From NCBI RefSeq assembly GCF_001428865.1, contig NZ_LMIV01000001.1:367776-431775 (forward strand): DNA of 64,000 nt, read 5' to 3'. The stretch comes from Sphingomonas sp. Root241 (GTDB lineage: Bacteria > Pseudomonadota > Alphaproteobacteria > Sphingomonadales > Sphingomonadaceae). The notes under the pieces were generated by a model that saw nothing but the letters and a program-made list of their open reading frames with translations, ran no database searches and was not told the origin of the DNA. Position numbers and translations under genes: made by a program. Below are positions 63,338 to 64,000 of the stretch, one piece after another. How positions within the stretch are numbered: the stretch's first letter is position 1; each line of letters begins with the position of its first letter.

Positions 63338-63711
63338 GCCACTGCCCTCGCGAGTTGGAGGCCGATCGCCAACGCGACTACCGAGCCGATCACCGAGGCG
63401 AGGATATAGCCGAGGCCCATCGCCCAATCGCCGCGCTGAAGCATGTTCATCACGTCGAGCGAAAAGGCCGAAAAGGTCGTGAAGCCGCCGAGTGCGCCGA
63501 CGCCCAATAGCAGCCGCCATTGCTCGCCATTTTCGCCGAACCGCATCAGGCCGCCGGCGAGTAGGCCCATCAGCAGCCCGCCGATCAGGTTCACGGCCAG
63601 CGTGCCCCAGGGATAGTTCGGGCCGAACAGGCTGAGCGTCGCACGCCCGACGAGATGTCGGGCGCCGGCACCGAATGCGCCGCCGATCATGACGAGGAAA
63701 AGAGAAGGCAT
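63334..63711 (-). CDS. crcB: Fluoride efflux transporter CrcB (Fluc)
   Basis: A 125-residue Fluc channel with four helices that dimerises to export fluoride. GGAFGAGARHLVGR, WGTLAVNLIGGLLMGLLAG with the pore Asn, and GALGGFTTFSAFSLDVM with the Phe/Ser/Thr track are the family features. It is the first gene of the operon. I see no fluoride riboswitch in the short upstream region (63712-63769). Confidence 0.93.
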   Translation of the reverse strand: MPSLFLVMIGGAFGAGARHLVGRATLSLFGPNYPWGTLAVNLIGGLLMGLLAGGLMRFGENGEQWRLLLGVGALGGFTTFSAFSLDVMNMLQRGDWAMGLGYILASVIGSVVALAIGLQLARAVA

Positions 63712-63769
63712 GGAGCGCCGGTAGCGCGGAATGGCCGCGAGGGGAACCGCGCTGTTCGCGCGCGGCGCT

Positions 63770-64000
63770 TCAGGCCCCGTTATTGGCGACCAGATCCACG
63801 TCGGTGCCGCCGTCCCTGCGCGCGGTGAGGAACAGCACATAGGCGCCGTCGTCGCGGGCGCGCGTGCCGCCGAGGATGTGCTGGGCGCCGTCGACCTGAT
63901 GCTCGGCGCTGTACCCGGCGCGGACGGCCTTGGTGTAATACCAGTCGAGCAACGTCTGCATCGGCTGCGCGGCGGAAAAGCTGACGACGCGCAATGCGCA
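63770..64000 (-). CDS. C-terminal part of an unknown protein (5' end beyond window)
   Basis: The frame is open to the right edge. The visible 76 residues include SFSAAQPMQTLLDWYYTKA, GYSAEHQVDGAQHILGGTRA and AYVLFLTARRDGGTDVDL: an alpha-beta domain that resembles the C-terminal domain of small periplasmic proteins of sphingomonads. Function unknown. It ends 58 bp upstream of crcB and may be cotranscribed with it. Confidence 0.6.
   Translation of the reverse strand, partial: CALRVVSFSAAQPMQTLLDWYYTKAVRAGYSAEHQVDGAQHILGGTRARDDGAYVLFLTARRDGGTDVDLVANNGA

Noticed and set aside
63712-63769. Fluoride riboswitch before crcB
   Set aside because: Only 58 bp lie between the genes and no pseudoknot-like conserved core is visible.

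Overview
This window looks like a chromosomal segment of a sphingomonad (Alphaproteobacteria, Sphingomonas-like). It has high GC, dense short-spaced genes, many GTG and some TTG starts, a polyhydroxyalkanoate (PHA) gene set, alphaproteobacterial SspB, ATP12 and NnrU homologues, and dispersed REP/REPIN palindromes of the kind common in this group. Genus is an inference; no rRNA or tRNA gene, prophage, transposase, integrase or CRISPR array is visible. Most of the window is ordinary housekeeping and metabolic chromosome, with small accessory patches near 26-29 kb and 58-60 kb.

Layout: 0-7.4 kb holds the end of a chemotaxis receptor, an SDR with prmA, phhA, a TIGR02117/hydrolase pair, a GDPD with a lipoprotein, and an XdhC/MocA-like molybdenum cofactor pair. 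7.4-12.2 kb is a MacAB-NodT tripartite efflux operon, divergent from acs (TTG start). 14.3-17.5 kb has a 16-codon micro-ORF with a PhaR-like palindrome and a terminator shared with a POT transporter-NnrU-GFA operon. 17.5-20.3 kb has repeats, a nitroreductase/GntR pair and an AlaC-type aminotransferase. 20.4-25.7 kb has phaC, a phasin with a PhaR-type operator, clpS, a Crp/Fnr regulator and murA. 26-34.7 kb carries secreted hydrolases (esterase-like, GH92, SGNH/CE2-like), an MFS transporter and a heme-oxygenase-like diiron candidate. 34.9-43.6 kb holds a Cys/Met PLP enzyme, pgeF, GNAT, midA, lgt, an orphan molybdenum hydroxylase subunit, hemH and phaB. 43.9-50.9 kb has a phytase-like protein, rpmB, small membrane proteins, tadA, an OmpA-family lipoprotein, a CorC/HlyC protein and an APC permease. 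50.9-55.6 kb is a histidine operon (hisB-yciI-like-hisH-hisA-hisF-small protein-hisE-HIT), then divergent sspB. 55.6-60.1 kb has fumC, gmk and small unknown genes. 60.1-63.7 kb is a tight six-gene operon (crcB, rluA-type, paiB-type, HAD, small membrane protein, ATP12).

Functional links: phaB, phaC and the phasin make and coat PHA from acetyl-CoA-derived units, and acs supplies acetyl-CoA. Palindromes with a TGC-ATT-GCA core upstream of the phasin and of the micro-ORF suggest shared control by a PhaR-type repressor that is not in the window. ClpS and SspB are both Clp protease adaptors. XdhC and the MocA-like protein may serve the molybdenum hydroxylase 33 kb away.

The least explained signals are: (i) a three-copy intergenic element with an invariant 17-nt box followed about 51-54 nt later by an rRNA boxA-like CTCTTTGAC; (ii) the micro-ORF unit after acs; (iii) an inverted-repeat array between hisB and sspB; and (iv) the HO-like protein with a general-stress-type promoter match. 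I did not find a clearly novel multi-gene system.
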